Below are positions 1 through 7,680 of a stretch of DNA of 64,000 bases, piece after piece. Each line of letters starts with the position of its first letter. Position 1 is the first letter of the stretch. Both the position numbers and the translations under genes were made by a program. Under the pieces are notes generated by a model that ran no database searches, was not told the origin of the DNA, and saw nothing but the letters and a program-made list of their open reading frames with translations. Origin of the DNA: JALYUS01 sp038231255 (lineage in GTDB: Bacteria; Chloroflexota; Chloroflexia; Thermomicrobiales; JALYUS01); contig JBBRLR010000008.1 of NCBI GenBank assembly GCA_038231255.1, positions 18,275-82,274 on the forward strand, written 5' to 3'.

Positions 1-255
1 GAACTGAAAGCGCCGGATCACGCCATCGGCACGAACACCGCCGACTCGATGCGTTCCGGCGTCGTACTCGGCTACATCGGCCTCGTCGAGGGGTTGGTAG
101 CGCGGATGACACAGGAGTTGGGCGACACACCGCATGTCGTCGCAACGGGTTTCCTCGCCAACATCATCGCGGAGGGCACATCGGTCATCAACACCGTGGA
201 TGATGATCTGACGCTCTATGGCATCTATCTGATGCACCGATTGAACGCGCGGTAG
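1..255 (+). CDS. coaX: Type III pantothenate kinase, C-terminal part
   Basis: Reading frame is open from base 1, so the gene begins before the window; 84 residues remain. Type III pantothenate kinase phosphorylates pantothenate with ATP, the first committed step of coenzyme A synthesis in the cytoplasm. The visible part matches the family C-terminus: a GTNTADSMRSGVVLGYIGLV stretch (the helix after the nucleotide-binding core), then VVATGFLANIIA and a terminal VDDDLTLYGI segment. The ATP-binding N-terminal half cannot be inspected. Followed on the other strand by a small unknown gene, so this is the end of its transcript. Family assignment rests on these motifs by memory. Confidence 0.85.
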   Translation, partial: ELKAPDHAIGTNTADSMRSGVVLGYIGLVEGLVARMTQELGDTPHVVATGFLANIIAEGTSVINTVDDDLTLYGIYLMHRLNAR

Positions 256-271
256 AAAGCGCCATCCCTCG

Positions 272-517
272 TCAAAGAGCGCCTTCCAGCGGCGCGCGCA
301 GCCGTACGATCTCATCAGCAACCATTTCGATGCGCCACCAGCTCTCCGCGTCGCGTGACCGCACGGTCGGGCTGTCGAGCGCGCGAAAGGCCGAGAGCGC
401 CTCTTCAGCAACACGGAGCGCGAGGAGGCACGCCTGCCCTTCCGACTGCTCCCAGTACGCGATCAGCGCGTCGCGCGCCTCGATCAGTTGCTGGTCGATG
501 CGGTCGAGATCGTTCAA
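272..517 (-). CDS. Small hypothetical protein (81 aa)
   Basis: Starts inside the last codon of the upstream M42 peptidase gene (ATGA-type 4-base overlap), which argues for translation as the second gene of that operon. The product is a predicted all-helical, acidic 81-residue protein rich in Ala, Leu, Glu and Arg, with no signal peptide, membrane segment or cysteine cluster. I do not recognise a family. Function unknown; the coupling to the peptidase is the only contextual clue. Confidence 0.55.
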   Translation of the reverse strand: MNDLDRIDQQLIEARDALIAYWEQSEGQACLLALRVAEEALSAFRALDSPTVRSRDAESWWRIEMVADEIVRLRAPLEGAL

Positions 518-1614
518 TCAAGGAACTCCAGTTGATGCGTGCCGATGCCTTGCGCGATTGCTTCGGCGAGGAGTAGGGCGTTCGCGGCATCGTTGAGATC
601 GAGCATTTCGACGGGCGAGTGCGAGTAGCGGCGCGGCAGGTTGATGACACCCGTCGGGATCCCCTCGCGGACGAGGTGCATCGTCGCGGCGTCGGTGTTC
701 GCGCCGGCGAGGACGACGGGTTGGACGGGGATACCCGCCGCTTCCGCCGTGTCGAGCATCAGGCGCACCATCTGCGGCGGCATGTGATGCCCACCCCCCC
801 CACCGCCGCCCGCCATCAGGCGAATCACCGGGCCTGCGCCAATCTTCACATTCGCGTCCTGCGTGAGGCGCATTTCGGGCGTGTCGCCGGAGGGCATCGT
901 ATCCATCACGATAATGTAGTCCGGGTTGAGGCGGTACGCGAGTACCTGCGCGCCTCGTAGGCCAACTTCCTCCTGCACCGCGACGGCGCAGGTGAGCGTG
1001 CCGCCGAGCGTCGTGTCTTGCAGCCGTTCGAGCAGTTGGAGGAGGATTGCGCAGGAGATACGGTTATCCACCGCCTTGCCGTAGACACGGTCGCCGTTCG
1101 TCAGTTCAGAGAGCGGCGCGTCGTAGGTGATCGGCGTGCCCGTACGGATGCCAAGCGCGGCGACTTCCGCCTCCGTGTCGTAGCCGACATCAATGTAGAG
1201 GTCGCGGATCGGCGGCACGGTGCGCTGCTCCTCCGGTCGCTGCAGGTGACCCGCCTTGACGCCGACGATCCCCGGCACGCCGCCGACGCACACCTTGCGC
1301 GCGACCAGCAACGTCTCGATCACGCCGCCGTTTTTGGCGAAACGAATCTTGCCGTCCGGCTCAATTGCCGTCACCAGCCCGCCGATCTCGTCTGAGTGCG
1401 CCGAGATGAGCAGGTGCGGCCCGTCGCCGCCGCGCTTCGTCGCGATGACATTCCCCATCCGGTCCACCGTCACCTCGTCCGCGAGCGGCGTGAATCGTTC
1501 GCGCAGCCAGCGCACGACGGTCATCTCCTGCCCCGCCACGCCATCAAGCGCGGTCAGTTCGCGCAGCGTCTCCTTTAGTTGTGCCTTGATCGGACCAAGA
1601 TCGGTTTGCGCCAT
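514..1614 (-). CDS. M42 family metallo-aminopeptidase
   Basis: A 366-residue cytoplasmic aminopeptidase of the M42 (TET/FrvX/YsdC) family, which trims N-terminal residues from peptides in large oligomers with two metal ions. Metal ligands and catalytic residues are visible in order: SAHSDEIGG (His about residue 73), KAVDNRISC (bridging Asp), QEEVGLRGA (catalytic Glu pair), a VMDTMP Asp and a late SHSP His. A longer in-frame extension exists upstream, but the ATG at 1614 is chosen because AAGGGGAAG precedes it and the product then has the usual family length. First gene of a two-gene operon with the small 272-517 gene. Confidence 0.88.
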   Translation of the reverse strand: MAQTDLGPIKAQLKETLRELTALDGVAGQEMTVVRWLRERFTPLADEVTVDRMGNVIATKRGGDGPHLLISAHSDEIGGLVTAIEPDGKIRFAKNGGVIETLLVARKVCVGGVPGIVGVKAGHLQRPEEQRTVPPIRDLYIDVGYDTEAEVAALGIRTGTPITYDAPLSELTNGDRVYGKAVDNRISCAILLQLLERLQDTTLGGTLTCAVAVQEEVGLRGAQVLAYRLNPDYIIVMDTMPSGDTPEMRLTQDANVKIGAGPVIRLMAGGGGGGGHHMPPQMVRLMLDTAEAAGIPVQPVVLAGANTDAATMHLVREGIPTGVINLPRRYSHSPVEMLDLNDAANALLLAEAIAQGIGTHQLEFLD

Positions 1615-1684
1615 TCGTCTTCCCCTTCTGTGTTCATCGAATGTCCAATGGTGTAAGCATACTCGAAAAGATTGGAATCCCTCC

Positions 1685-1714
1685 CTCCCCCACTGCGGCA
1701 GGGGAGGGGGGGCC
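1685..1714. repeat. Short G/C-rich inverted repeat (family B-like)
   Basis: CCCTCCCCC faces GGGGAGGGG around a short ACTGCGGC loop. It resembles the core of the family B elements at 4124, 18142, 38521, 38639, 53845 and 60748, but lacks their CCTCACCCC flank. It sits in the 370-base gap between the divergent M42 peptidase and EF-G-like genes. Confidence 0.5.
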
Positions 1715-1739
1715 AGTCCATTCGTCATTCGATCACAAA

Positions 1740-1768
1740 TTGACAACATGCCGCGACGGGATGATACT
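1740..1768 (+). promoter_or_regulatory. Sigma-70-type promoter upstream of the EF-G-like gene
   Basis: A consensus TTGACA hexamer at 1740-1745 is followed after exactly 17 bases by GATACT at 1763-1768. Transcription would begin near 1775, leaving a leader of about 210 bases before the EF-G-like start at 1985. The rest of the gap (1615-1984) shows only the G/C-rich hairpin at 1685 and no gene. Confidence 0.55.
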
Positions 1769-1984
1769 CCTCGTACCGTATCGAGACCGCCGGGCCGCAA
1801 TGTTGCCCGACCGACAAGCAGATCGTCGTATCACACATGCGACTCCTATTCGCCATCATGAGATCGGACCCGCCGGCATTCCGCCGCGCCCCCCGCGCGG
1901 TTGCACTGCTCACCGGCCGTGGGGTCGGTGCGATTGGTCGTATGGCGGCGCCATGCCGCCCTGGTACAGGTGGAGGTATCCGCG

Positions 1985-4069
1985 ATGAAACAGTATCCTC
2001 CCGAACGGCTGCGCAATGTCGTCCTGCTGTCGCACGGTGGCGCGGGGAAGACGTCGCTCGCGGAAGCGATGCTGTACACCGCGAAGGCGACGACACGCCT
2101 CGGTCGCGTCGAGGACGGCACCACCGTTTCGGACTGGGACCCGGACGAGATCAAGCGGCACATCTCGGTCAGCACGGCGGTCTTGCCGCTCGAATGGCGC
2201 GACCATAAGATCAACATTCTCGATGCGCCCGGCTACGCGGACTTCGTCGGCGAAATCAAGTCCGCCATGCGCGCTGCGGATGCTGCGGTCATTGTGCTTT
2301 GCGCCGCCTCCGGCGTGGAGGTCGGCAGCGAGCAAATCTGGCGGTATCTGGACGAGGCGCGGCTCCCACGCCTCGTTTTCGTGAACAAACTCGACCGCGA
2401 GAATGCGAACTTCGCTCGCACCCTCCAACAGGCACAGGAGCGTTGGGGCAGCGTCGTCATCCCGCTCCACCTGCCGATCGGCAGCGAGGCGTCGTTCTCG
2501 GGCTACGTGGATCTCCTCAGCCGCACCGCCCACAAGGCGAGCGCCAAAAACGACGGCAGCGTGGAAGCGACGAGTATCCCCAGCGACATGGCGGCCGCCG
2601 TCGAGGAGGCACGACTGGCCCTGGTCGAGAAGATTGCCGAGACGGACGATGGCCTGATCGAACGCTTCCTCGGCGACGAAGAGATCGGCGTGGACGAACT
2701 GAAGGCGGCGCTGCGCAAGGCGGTCGCGGCGGGCGCTATCGTGCCCGTGCTCATCGGCGCGTGCCACAAAGTCGCGGGCACGAGCGCGCTCCTGGACACG
2801 ATTGTCGATGTCCTGCCCGGCGCGGACATCGCAAATGTCGCGGCGCAAACGCCGGACGGTAAGGCGATCACACTCAAGCCGGGCGCGGGCGAGCCGGCTG
2901 TCGCGCTCGTCTTCAAGACGATGGCGGATCCGTACGTCGGCAAATTGACCTATTTCCGCGTCTACAGCGGCACGATCCGCGCGAACACCAATCTGCTCGA
3001 CACCAACCGCAACAAGCCGGAGCACATCGGCAGCCTTTACACGATGCGCGGCAAAGAGCAGACGGCCATCGGCGAGGTCGGCCCCGGCGACATCGGCGCG
3101 GTGACGAAACTCGCCGAAGCGGCGACCGGCGACACACTCTGCGCGCCGGAGCGCCCGGTCGTGCTCGATGGCGTCCATTTCCCCGAACCGTCGTACACCG
3201 TCGCGGTGCGCCCGAAGAGCAAGGGCGACCTCGACAAACTCGGCACGAGCCTCCACCGACTGATCGAGGAGGACCCGACGATCCACATCGCTCGCGACCC
3301 CGTGACGGGCGACACGCTGGTGTCCGGGATGGGCGATTCGCATGTCCAGATAGCGACGGAGCGGATGGCGCGCAAGTTCGGCGTCAATGTGGACCTCGAT
3401 ATGCCGGTTGTACCCTACCGCGAGACGGTGCAGGGCACCGCGCAGGTCACGTCGCGCCACAAGAAGCAGACGGGCGGGCATGGCCAGTTTGCGGAGGTCG
3501 TGCTGATCGTCGAACCGACGACGGCGAACGATTTTGAGTTCAAGGACACGGTCGTTGGCGGCAGTGTGCCGAAGAACTTCATCCCGGCGGTCGAGAAAGG
3601 TATTCGCGAGGCGCTGCACGAGGGCTTCCTCGCCGGTTTCCCGGTCACAAATGTCCGCGTGACGCTGACGGACGGCAAGTATCACCCGGTGGACTCGTCG
3701 GAAATGGCCTTCAAGATCGCCGGGTCGCAGGGCTTCAAGGAGGCGGCACAAAAAGCCCACCCGACACTGCTGGAGCCGGTGTATCACATGGAAATCACCG
3801 TCCCGGACTCCTACACCGGCGACATCATGAGCGACCTGAACAGCAAGCGCGCTCGCGTCCACGGTATGAACCCCGACCACGGCTTCACGACGATCGAGGC
3901 GGACGCGCCGCTCGCCGAAGTGCAGCGCTACGCCACCGATCTGCGCTCGATGACGCAAGGGCGCGGCACCTTCTCCATGCATTTCGACCGTTACGAAACC
4001 GTCCCCGCGCATCTACAAGAGACGATCATCAAGGAGTCCCACGCCCGCCACGCCGCACACGTGCATTGA
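1985..4069 (+). CDS. EF-G-like translational GTPase (FusA2-type paralogue)
   Basis: A 694-residue protein with full EF-G domain order (GTPase, domain II, then the III-IV-V part with the KKQTGGHGQFAEV and DGKYHPVDSSE segments). The ATG at 1985 is chosen because TGGAGG lies ten bases upstream. The GTPase motifs are non-canonical: P-loop SHGGAGKTS (residues 16-24) and switch II DAPGYADF (residues 80-87) with Tyr where EF-G and EF-Tu carry the catalytic His; NKLD at 134-137 is normal. This matches the EF-G-like subfamily found beside true EF-G in Actinobacteria and Chloroflexota, whose role is not settled. It is therefore unlikely to be the housekeeping fusA. Confidence 0.85.
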   Translation: MKQYPPERLRNVVLLSHGGAGKTSLAEAMLYTAKATTRLGRVEDGTTVSDWDPDEIKRHISVSTAVLPLEWRDHKINILDAPGYADFVGEIKSAMRAADAAVIVLCAASGVEVGSEQIWRYLDEARLPRLVFVNKLDRENANFARTLQQAQERWGSVVIPLHLPIGSEASFSGYVDLLSRTAHKASAKNDGSVEATSIPSDMAAAVEEARLALVEKIAETDDGLIERFLGDEEIGVDELKAALRKAVAAGAIVPVLIGACHKVAGTSALLDTIVDVLPGADIANVAAQTPDGKAITLKPGAGEPAVALVFKTMADPYVGKLTYFRVYSGTIRANTNLLDTNRNKPEHIGSLYTMRGKEQTAIGEVGPGDIGAVTKLAEAATGDTLCAPERPVVLDGVHFPEPSYTVAVRPKSKGDLDKLGTSLHRLIEEDPTIHIARDPVTGDTLVSGMGDSHVQIATERMARKFGVNVDLDMPVVPYRETVQGTAQVTSRHKKQTGGHGQFAEVVLIVEPTTANDFEFKDTVVGGSVPKNFIPAVEKGIREALHEGFLAGFPVTNVRVTLTDGKYHPVDSSEMAFKIAGSQGFKEAAQKAHPTLLEPVYHMEITVPDSYTGDIMSDLNSKRARVHGMNPDHGFTTIEADAPLAEVQRYATDLRSMTQGRGTFSMHFDRYETVPAHLQETIIKESHARHAAHVH

Positions 4070-4123
4070 GGACTGGGAAGGGCGGTTGTGTCTTGGCGTG
4101 ACCGCCCCGACGAATCCCGTATT

Positions 4124-4171
4124 CTCCCCTCTCCTTTGCCAGAGCAAAGGAGAGGGGGCAGGGGGTGAGGT
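4124..4171. repeat. Dispersed inverted repeat, family B
   Basis: Left arm CTCCCCTCTCCTTTG pairs with CAAAGGAGAGGGG, followed by the family tail GCAGGGGGTGAGG. The tail ends directly at the TTG start of the cytidine deaminase, so the element supplies that gene's purine-rich ribosome-binding region. Confidence 0.8.
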
Positions 4172-4612
4172 TTGCATCCCGAACAAGAACGCGAATTACT
4201 GGCCGTGGCGACCGACGCGCGCACGCGGGCGTACGTCCCGTACTCGCACTACGCGGTCGGCGCGGCGATCCTGACGGCGGATGGGCAGATACACGGCGGC
4301 TGCAATATCGAGAACGCCTCGTATGGCCTGACCTCCTGCGCCGAGCGGAACGCGATCTTCGGCCTCGTCAGCCAGTCCGCCGACCCCGACGCGCGCCGTA
4401 TTCAGGCGATTGCTGTCGTCACGGCGGGCAACGATCCCGCGACGCCCTGCGGTGCCTGCCGCCAGGTGATCCGCGAGTTCGGCAAGGACGCCGCGATCAT
4501 CATCGCCAACACCGACGGCAAAGTCTTCCTCCGCACGACGCTCGACGCCCTGCTCCCACACTCCTTCGGCCCCGAACAACTCGATTCTCCGAACAGCAAT
4601 ACCGAACGCTAA
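4172..4612 (+). CDS. cdd: Cytidine deaminase
   Basis: A 146-residue zinc hydrolase of pyrimidine salvage, deaminating cytidine and deoxycytidine to uridines in the cytoplasm. The signature motifs are complete: YVPYSHYAVGAA near the N-terminus, SCAERNAI (Cys zinc ligand and catalytic Glu) and PCGACRQV (two Cys zinc ligands). The start is TTG, preceded by the GGGGGTGAGG tail of a repeat element. It is chosen because it leaves about 18 residues before YVPYS, as in the family; the next in-frame start (GTG) is 11 codons later. The C-terminal 20 residues are Ser/Asn/Asp-rich and non-conserved. Confidence 0.9.
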   Translation: MHPEQERELLAVATDARTRAYVPYSHYAVGAAILTADGQIHGGCNIENASYGLTSCAERNAIFGLVSQSADPDARRIQAIAVVTAGNDPATPCGACRQVIREFGKDAAIIIANTDGKVFLRTTLDALLPHSFGPEQLDSPNSNTER

Positions 4613-4708
4613 CAACGGCACGCGGCTCCGCATGGGAATGCCGACCGCGCCGGTTCGTTACAACGGTCGCGACCCATGCGTCTTTCTCATGACCGAAAGG
4701 AGATGCTA

Positions 4709-5110
4709 ATGGTATTCACCGACGCCCAGCGCGCCTTTCTTGCCGAACCCCGCTACGGCACCGTCGCGACGATCCGCGCGGATGGGACGCCCTCGCTCTT
4801 CACCGTCTGGTACGATCTTGATGGCGACGATATCTGGTTCATCACGCGGCAGGACCTTGCCAAACTGCGCCACATCGCGCGCGATCCGCGCGTCGCGTTC
4901 CACGTCGTGGACCCATCCGGCTACCCTTACATCGCCGTCAATGGCACCGCGACGATCAGCATTGACGAGGACTACCGCAAGCGGCTCCAGATGGCGACGC
5001 GCTATCGCGGCCCTGAAGGCGGCAAGCGGTATCTCGTGGACAACCCGCTCCCGAAGCCTCCCGCCGTTGTGCGCATCGCGGTCGAGCATGTCAGCGGCAT
5101 GGGTGCATGA
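4709..5110 (+). CDS. PPOX-class flavin/F420-dependent oxidoreductase
   Basis: A 133-residue split-barrel protein of the pyridoxamine 5-phosphate oxidase-like superfamily; members bind FMN or F420 and reduce small molecules. Seen: N-terminal FLAEPRYGTVATIRADGTP and FTVWYDLDGDDIWF strands, then RVAFHVVDPSGYPYIAVNG, the usual cofactor-barrel pattern. The ATG at 4709 is favoured over one 33 bases upstream because AAAGGAGA stands just before it. First of three small genes on this strand (with 5260 and 5627). Substrate and cofactor cannot be decided from sequence. Confidence 0.75.
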   Translation: MVFTDAQRAFLAEPRYGTVATIRADGTPSLFTVWYDLDGDDIWFITRQDLAKLRHIARDPRVAFHVVDPSGYPYIAVNGTATISIDEDYRKRLQMATRYRGPEGGKRYLVDNPLPKPPAVVRIAVEHVSGMGA

Positions 5111-5259
5111 CGGACGACTGTACATCGGAAATCGCCTCACAGACTGGACTAGGCCGCATGGGACTTCACGAATACTGGCAATCAACGTAGGCAAGTGCGT
5201 GTCGTCGCTAGCACTGCGAAGGCTAGTGCAGGGGCGGCACCGCACGAAGGAGCAACCGG

Positions 5260-5580
5260 ATGAGCATGGGAGCGAGCATCGTCACCTACCCCGTGGACCC
5301 GGCGCAGGCTGAGGAACTGCACAAACGCATCCAGGACCATCTGCTGCCCGCAGCGCAGCGACTGGCTGGCTACCGGGGCTTCCTGCTCGTCGACCAAGGC
5401 GACAACAAACGTCTCGCGCTTTTGCTCTTCGATTCCGTGGGCGAAGCCCAAGCGGCACAGCAGACATTGAGCCCGGTCGGTCGTGAGCACACGTATGGGC
5501 TTATGACGGGGCCAGCCGTAGGTTCGCTCGGCACCGTCGTCATCGCCGACGGCATCTTCACGGAATCGGTCACGCCCTAG
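5260..5580 (+). CDS. ABM-like ferredoxin-fold protein (putative monooxygenase)
   Basis: A 106-residue soluble protein preceded by GAAGGAGCAACCGG. The layout, an N-terminal strand IVTYPVDPAQAEELHKRI, a helix and GYRGFLLVDQG followed by LALLLFDSVGEAQAA, is that of dimeric alpha/beta-barrel proteins such as antibiotic-biosynthesis monooxygenase domains. Members act as cofactor-free oxygenases or heme/quinone-binding proteins; no substrate is implied here. It lies between two PPOX flavoproteins and may be co-transcribed with them. Assignment is by fold pattern only. Confidence 0.55.
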   Translation: MSMGASIVTYPVDPAQAEELHKRIQDHLLPAAQRLAGYRGFLLVDQGDNKRLALLLFDSVGEAQAAQQTLSPVGREHTYGLMTGPAVGSLGTVVIADGIFTESVTP

Positions 5581-5584
5581 CAAG

Positions 5585-5603
5585 AGGCTGAAGCCTACGC
5601 TAC
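5585..5603. repeat. Half-element of dispersed repeat family A
   Basis: AGGCTGAAGCCTACGCTAC, one arm of the GGTAGCGTAGGCTTCAGCC family, lies six bases after the stop codon of the preceding gene. No partner arm is present. Confidence 0.75.
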
Positions 5604-5626
5604 TCAATTCATAACGGAGCAAGCCC

Positions 5627-6025
5627 ATGCCTAATACACACATCGCCACGCTTGCCGATGAACAGTTCATCAGCCTGACGACGTTCCGGCGCGACGGTCG
5701 GGCGGTCGCGACTCCGCTCTGGGTCGTCGCGGACGGCGATCAATTGCTGATCTGGACCGGCCCGCGCTCCGGCAAGGTGAAACGGATACGGAACAACCCG
5801 AAAGTCACCGTTGCGCCCTCCACGCGCCGAGGCAAGCCGACCGGCCCCGCCTTCGACGCGACCGCACGTTTCCTGCCGGAAGTGGAGTTCCCGCGCGCCA
5901 CGCGACTGATGAACAAAAAATACGGCTTCATGAAGCGGCTGATAGACGCATTTGGCGCCCTCAGTCGCACCGTGCGGCGCAAGCGGGATGCGGGCAATAT
6001 CTTCCTCGCGGTTATCCCCGCTTGA
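5627..6025 (+). CDS. PPOX-class F420-dependent enzyme (Rv2061-like)
   Basis: 132 residues, preceded by ACGGAG. Motifs LADEQFISLTTFRRDGRAV, TPLWVVADGDQLLIWT and GKVKRIRNNPKVTVAPSTRRG fit the PPOX subfamily typified by mycobacterial Rv2061, with the Arg-rich loop that contacts the cofactor phosphate. The C-terminus KRKRDAGN-type helix is also typical. A second split-barrel enzyme 500 bases after the first suggests a small redox cluster. The stop overlaps the 3' end of the convergent methyltransferase gene by 14 bases. Use of F420 is inferred from family only; no F420 biosynthesis gene is in the window. Confidence 0.75.
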   Translation: MPNTHIATLADEQFISLTTFRRDGRAVATPLWVVADGDQLLIWTGPRSGKVKRIRNNPKVTVAPSTRRGKPTGPAFDATARFLPEVEFPRATRLMNKKYGFMKRLIDAFGALSRTVRRKRDAGNIFLAVIPA

Positions 6026-6869
6026 TCGCGGTCAGGTGCAGGCCCGTCGCCCACGGATTGCGCTGCAGGAGCGTATCCTCCCAGTAAGTCAGCCGCCACG
6101 TCGGGAAGAAGACGACGCGCTGCACCGCCTTCGTAACCGTCGCGCTACGGCCCTCCGGCTCGCGCCGCAGCCGTTCCCGGCCCCAGTAATCCACGATGTC
6201 GTGGACCTGACCAAGCAGGTGAAACGAATACGTGAGATCGCTCGGCTCCATCCCATGCGCACGGAAGATCGTGGTGACACTTTCCGTCGTCAATCGCTGG
6301 ATATGCCCGACATGATCGTGCTTCCACTGGTGAATCGGGATGCGCCTGCTGTTGGTTAGCACCCGAAAGAGCGTCTTCGGCTGCGCTTCGAGCGGGATGA
6401 AGCCGTGAAACAGCCCGCCCGGCTTGAGAACACGCGCGATCTCCGCGACGCACCGGCCGACATCCGGCACATGCTCCAGCAAGTCGAACAGGAGGACGAT
6501 GTCGTACGATGCATCCGCCGCCGGGGTGTGCGCAGCGTCCGCGACGAGGTACGCGCCGCCGTTCCCTGCTTGCACCGCCTCGCGGATCGCGCTGATGCTT
6601 AAGTCCGCGCCGACGAGCGTCAGGTCGGGCCGCTCCCGATAGATCGCCCGGTTGTGCCGCCCCGCCCCGCAACCGAGCAGCAGGCACGATCCCGTGTGGC
6701 CCATCATCCCATCGAACGCGCGCCGCAACCGCAGTCCGCCAATCGTTCGCTCGGTCGAGGAGATGCCGCCCCGGCCCTGAATCGTGGTCGCGTCCTCGTA
6801 GTCAAAATCTATGAGCGTTGAGCCACCGTCAGAGGGCGCACGGCGATGCGCCCCTACCTCATCGCTCAT
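6012..6869 (-). CDS. Class I SAM-dependent methyltransferase
   Basis: 285 residues. Motif I appears as CLLLGCGAGRHN, then LTLVGADLS (acidic end of strand 2), and motif post-II DIVLLFDLLEHVPD with ARVLKPGG, the standard Rossmann methyltransferase pattern; the remainder (IHQWKHDHVGHIQRLT onwards) resembles methyltransferases acting on lipids or glycans. The start codon lies inside a short dispersed repeat (AGCAATGAGCGATGAGG) and overlaps the end of the upstream HAD gene by 11 bases, so translation is probably coupled. No ATG follows before motif I that would give a better start. Substrate unknown. Confidence 0.75.
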   Translation of the reverse strand: MSDEVGAHRRAPSDGGSTLIDFDYEDATTIQGRGGISSTERTIGGLRLRRAFDGMMGHTGSCLLLGCGAGRHNRAIYRERPDLTLVGADLSISAIREAVQAGNGGAYLVADAAHTPAADASYDIVLLFDLLEHVPDVGRCVAEIARVLKPGGLFHGFIPLEAQPKTLFRVLTNSRRIPIHQWKHDHVGHIQRLTTESVTTIFRAHGMEPSDLTYSFHLLGQVHDIVDYWGRERLRREPEGRSATVTKAVQRVVFFPTWRLTYWEDTLLQRNPWATGLHLTAIKRG

Positions 6870-6874
6870 TGCTT
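6849..6874. repeat. Dispersed repeat, family D (stop/start junction)
   Basis: On the minus strand the string AGCAATGAGCGATGAGG is followed by TAGGGGCGC. It encodes the last codons and stop of the HAD gene and the start of the methyltransferase. Related strings occur at 17304-17339 and 51721-51776. Confidence 0.6.
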
Positions 6875-7680
6875 CGCGCGGCCTTCAGGCGAGCGAGCAG
6901 TTCGACGAGATCGGCGGCGACGAAGGTTGGTTCGATGCCGGTCGTGACGATCTCCTGCCGCTGCGAGACGCCGGTGAGGACGAGGACGGTGCGCGAGCCG
7001 ATCCGGTTCGCGCCGAGAATGTCGGTGTCGAGGCGGTCGCCGACCATCAGGACTTCGTGCGGTTGCAAACCGAGGCGCTGGCAGGCGAGTTCGAACATAT
7101 ACTTCTCCGGCTTGCCGATCACCGTCGGCTGCACATCGGTCGAGGCGACGAGCGCAGCGATCATCGCGCCGCAACCCGGCACCAAACCTTCCTCGGTCGG
7201 CAGCGTCGTATCCGGGTTCGTGGCGACGAACGCGGCCCCGGCGCGGATGGCGAGGCAGGCGCGCTTGATGTCGTCGTAGCCGAAATGCAGATCGGTACCG
7301 ACAACCTGCACCTGCGGGCGGTGGTCATCCCGCGTGAAGCCGCCCTCGTCGAAGAGGACTTCGATCAGCGCCTGCATGCCGACGGCGCCGACCGTCACAT
7401 CCGGCGGATAGGTGGCGCGCAGATAATCGCGCACGGCGATGCCGGAAGTAATGATTGTCTCCTTCGGCACCGTGACGCCGTGGCCCGCCAGTCGCTCGAC
7501 GTACATCTGCTGGGTGCTCATCGAGTTATTGGTCGCAAGCAGATACGGGACGTTTTCGGCCTGCATCCAGTCGAAGATTTCATTCAGACCGGGCAGCGCT
7601 TCCTTGCCACGCCAGAGCACGCCGTCCATGTCGAAGACGAGGGCGCGAATATCCTTCAACCACGCGAGGTCGTCGCTCAC
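6859..7680 (-). CDS. HAD-IIA family sugar/nitrophenyl phosphatase (NagD-like)
   Basis: 273 residues with all HAD motifs: motif 1 VFDMDGVLWRG, motif 2 LLATNNS, motif 3 GKPEKYMF (Lys), motif 4 VGDRLDTDI, and the long C2B cap between motifs 2 and 3 that defines subclass IIA. Such cytoplasmic enzymes dephosphorylate sugar phosphates or nucleotides with Mg2+. It overlaps the end of the homoserine dehydrogenase by four bases (ATGA) and its own end overlaps the methyltransferase, giving a three-gene coupled operon. The last five residues (RSNER) are encoded in a dispersed repeat. Physiological substrate cannot be told. Confidence 0.85.
   Translation of the reverse strand: MSDDLAWLKDIRALVFDMDGVLWRGKEALPGLNEIFDWMQAENVPYLLATNNSMSTQQMYVERLAGHGVTVPKETIITSGIAVRDYLRATYPPDVTVGAVGMQALIEVLFDEGGFTRDDHRPQVQVVGTDLHFGYDDIKRACLAIRAGAAFVATNPDTTLPTEEGLVPGCGAMIAALVASTDVQPTVIGKPEKYMFELACQRLGLQPHEVLMVGDRLDTDILGANRIGSRTVLVLTGVSQRQEIVTTGIEPTFVAADLVELLARLKAARSNER

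Noticed and set aside
1910..4012. A 700-codon open frame antisense to the EF-G-like gene
   Set aside because: It mirrors the codon structure of a clearly conserved gene, has His/Arg/Asp-rich low-complexity content and no family motif. High GC produces such antisense frames.
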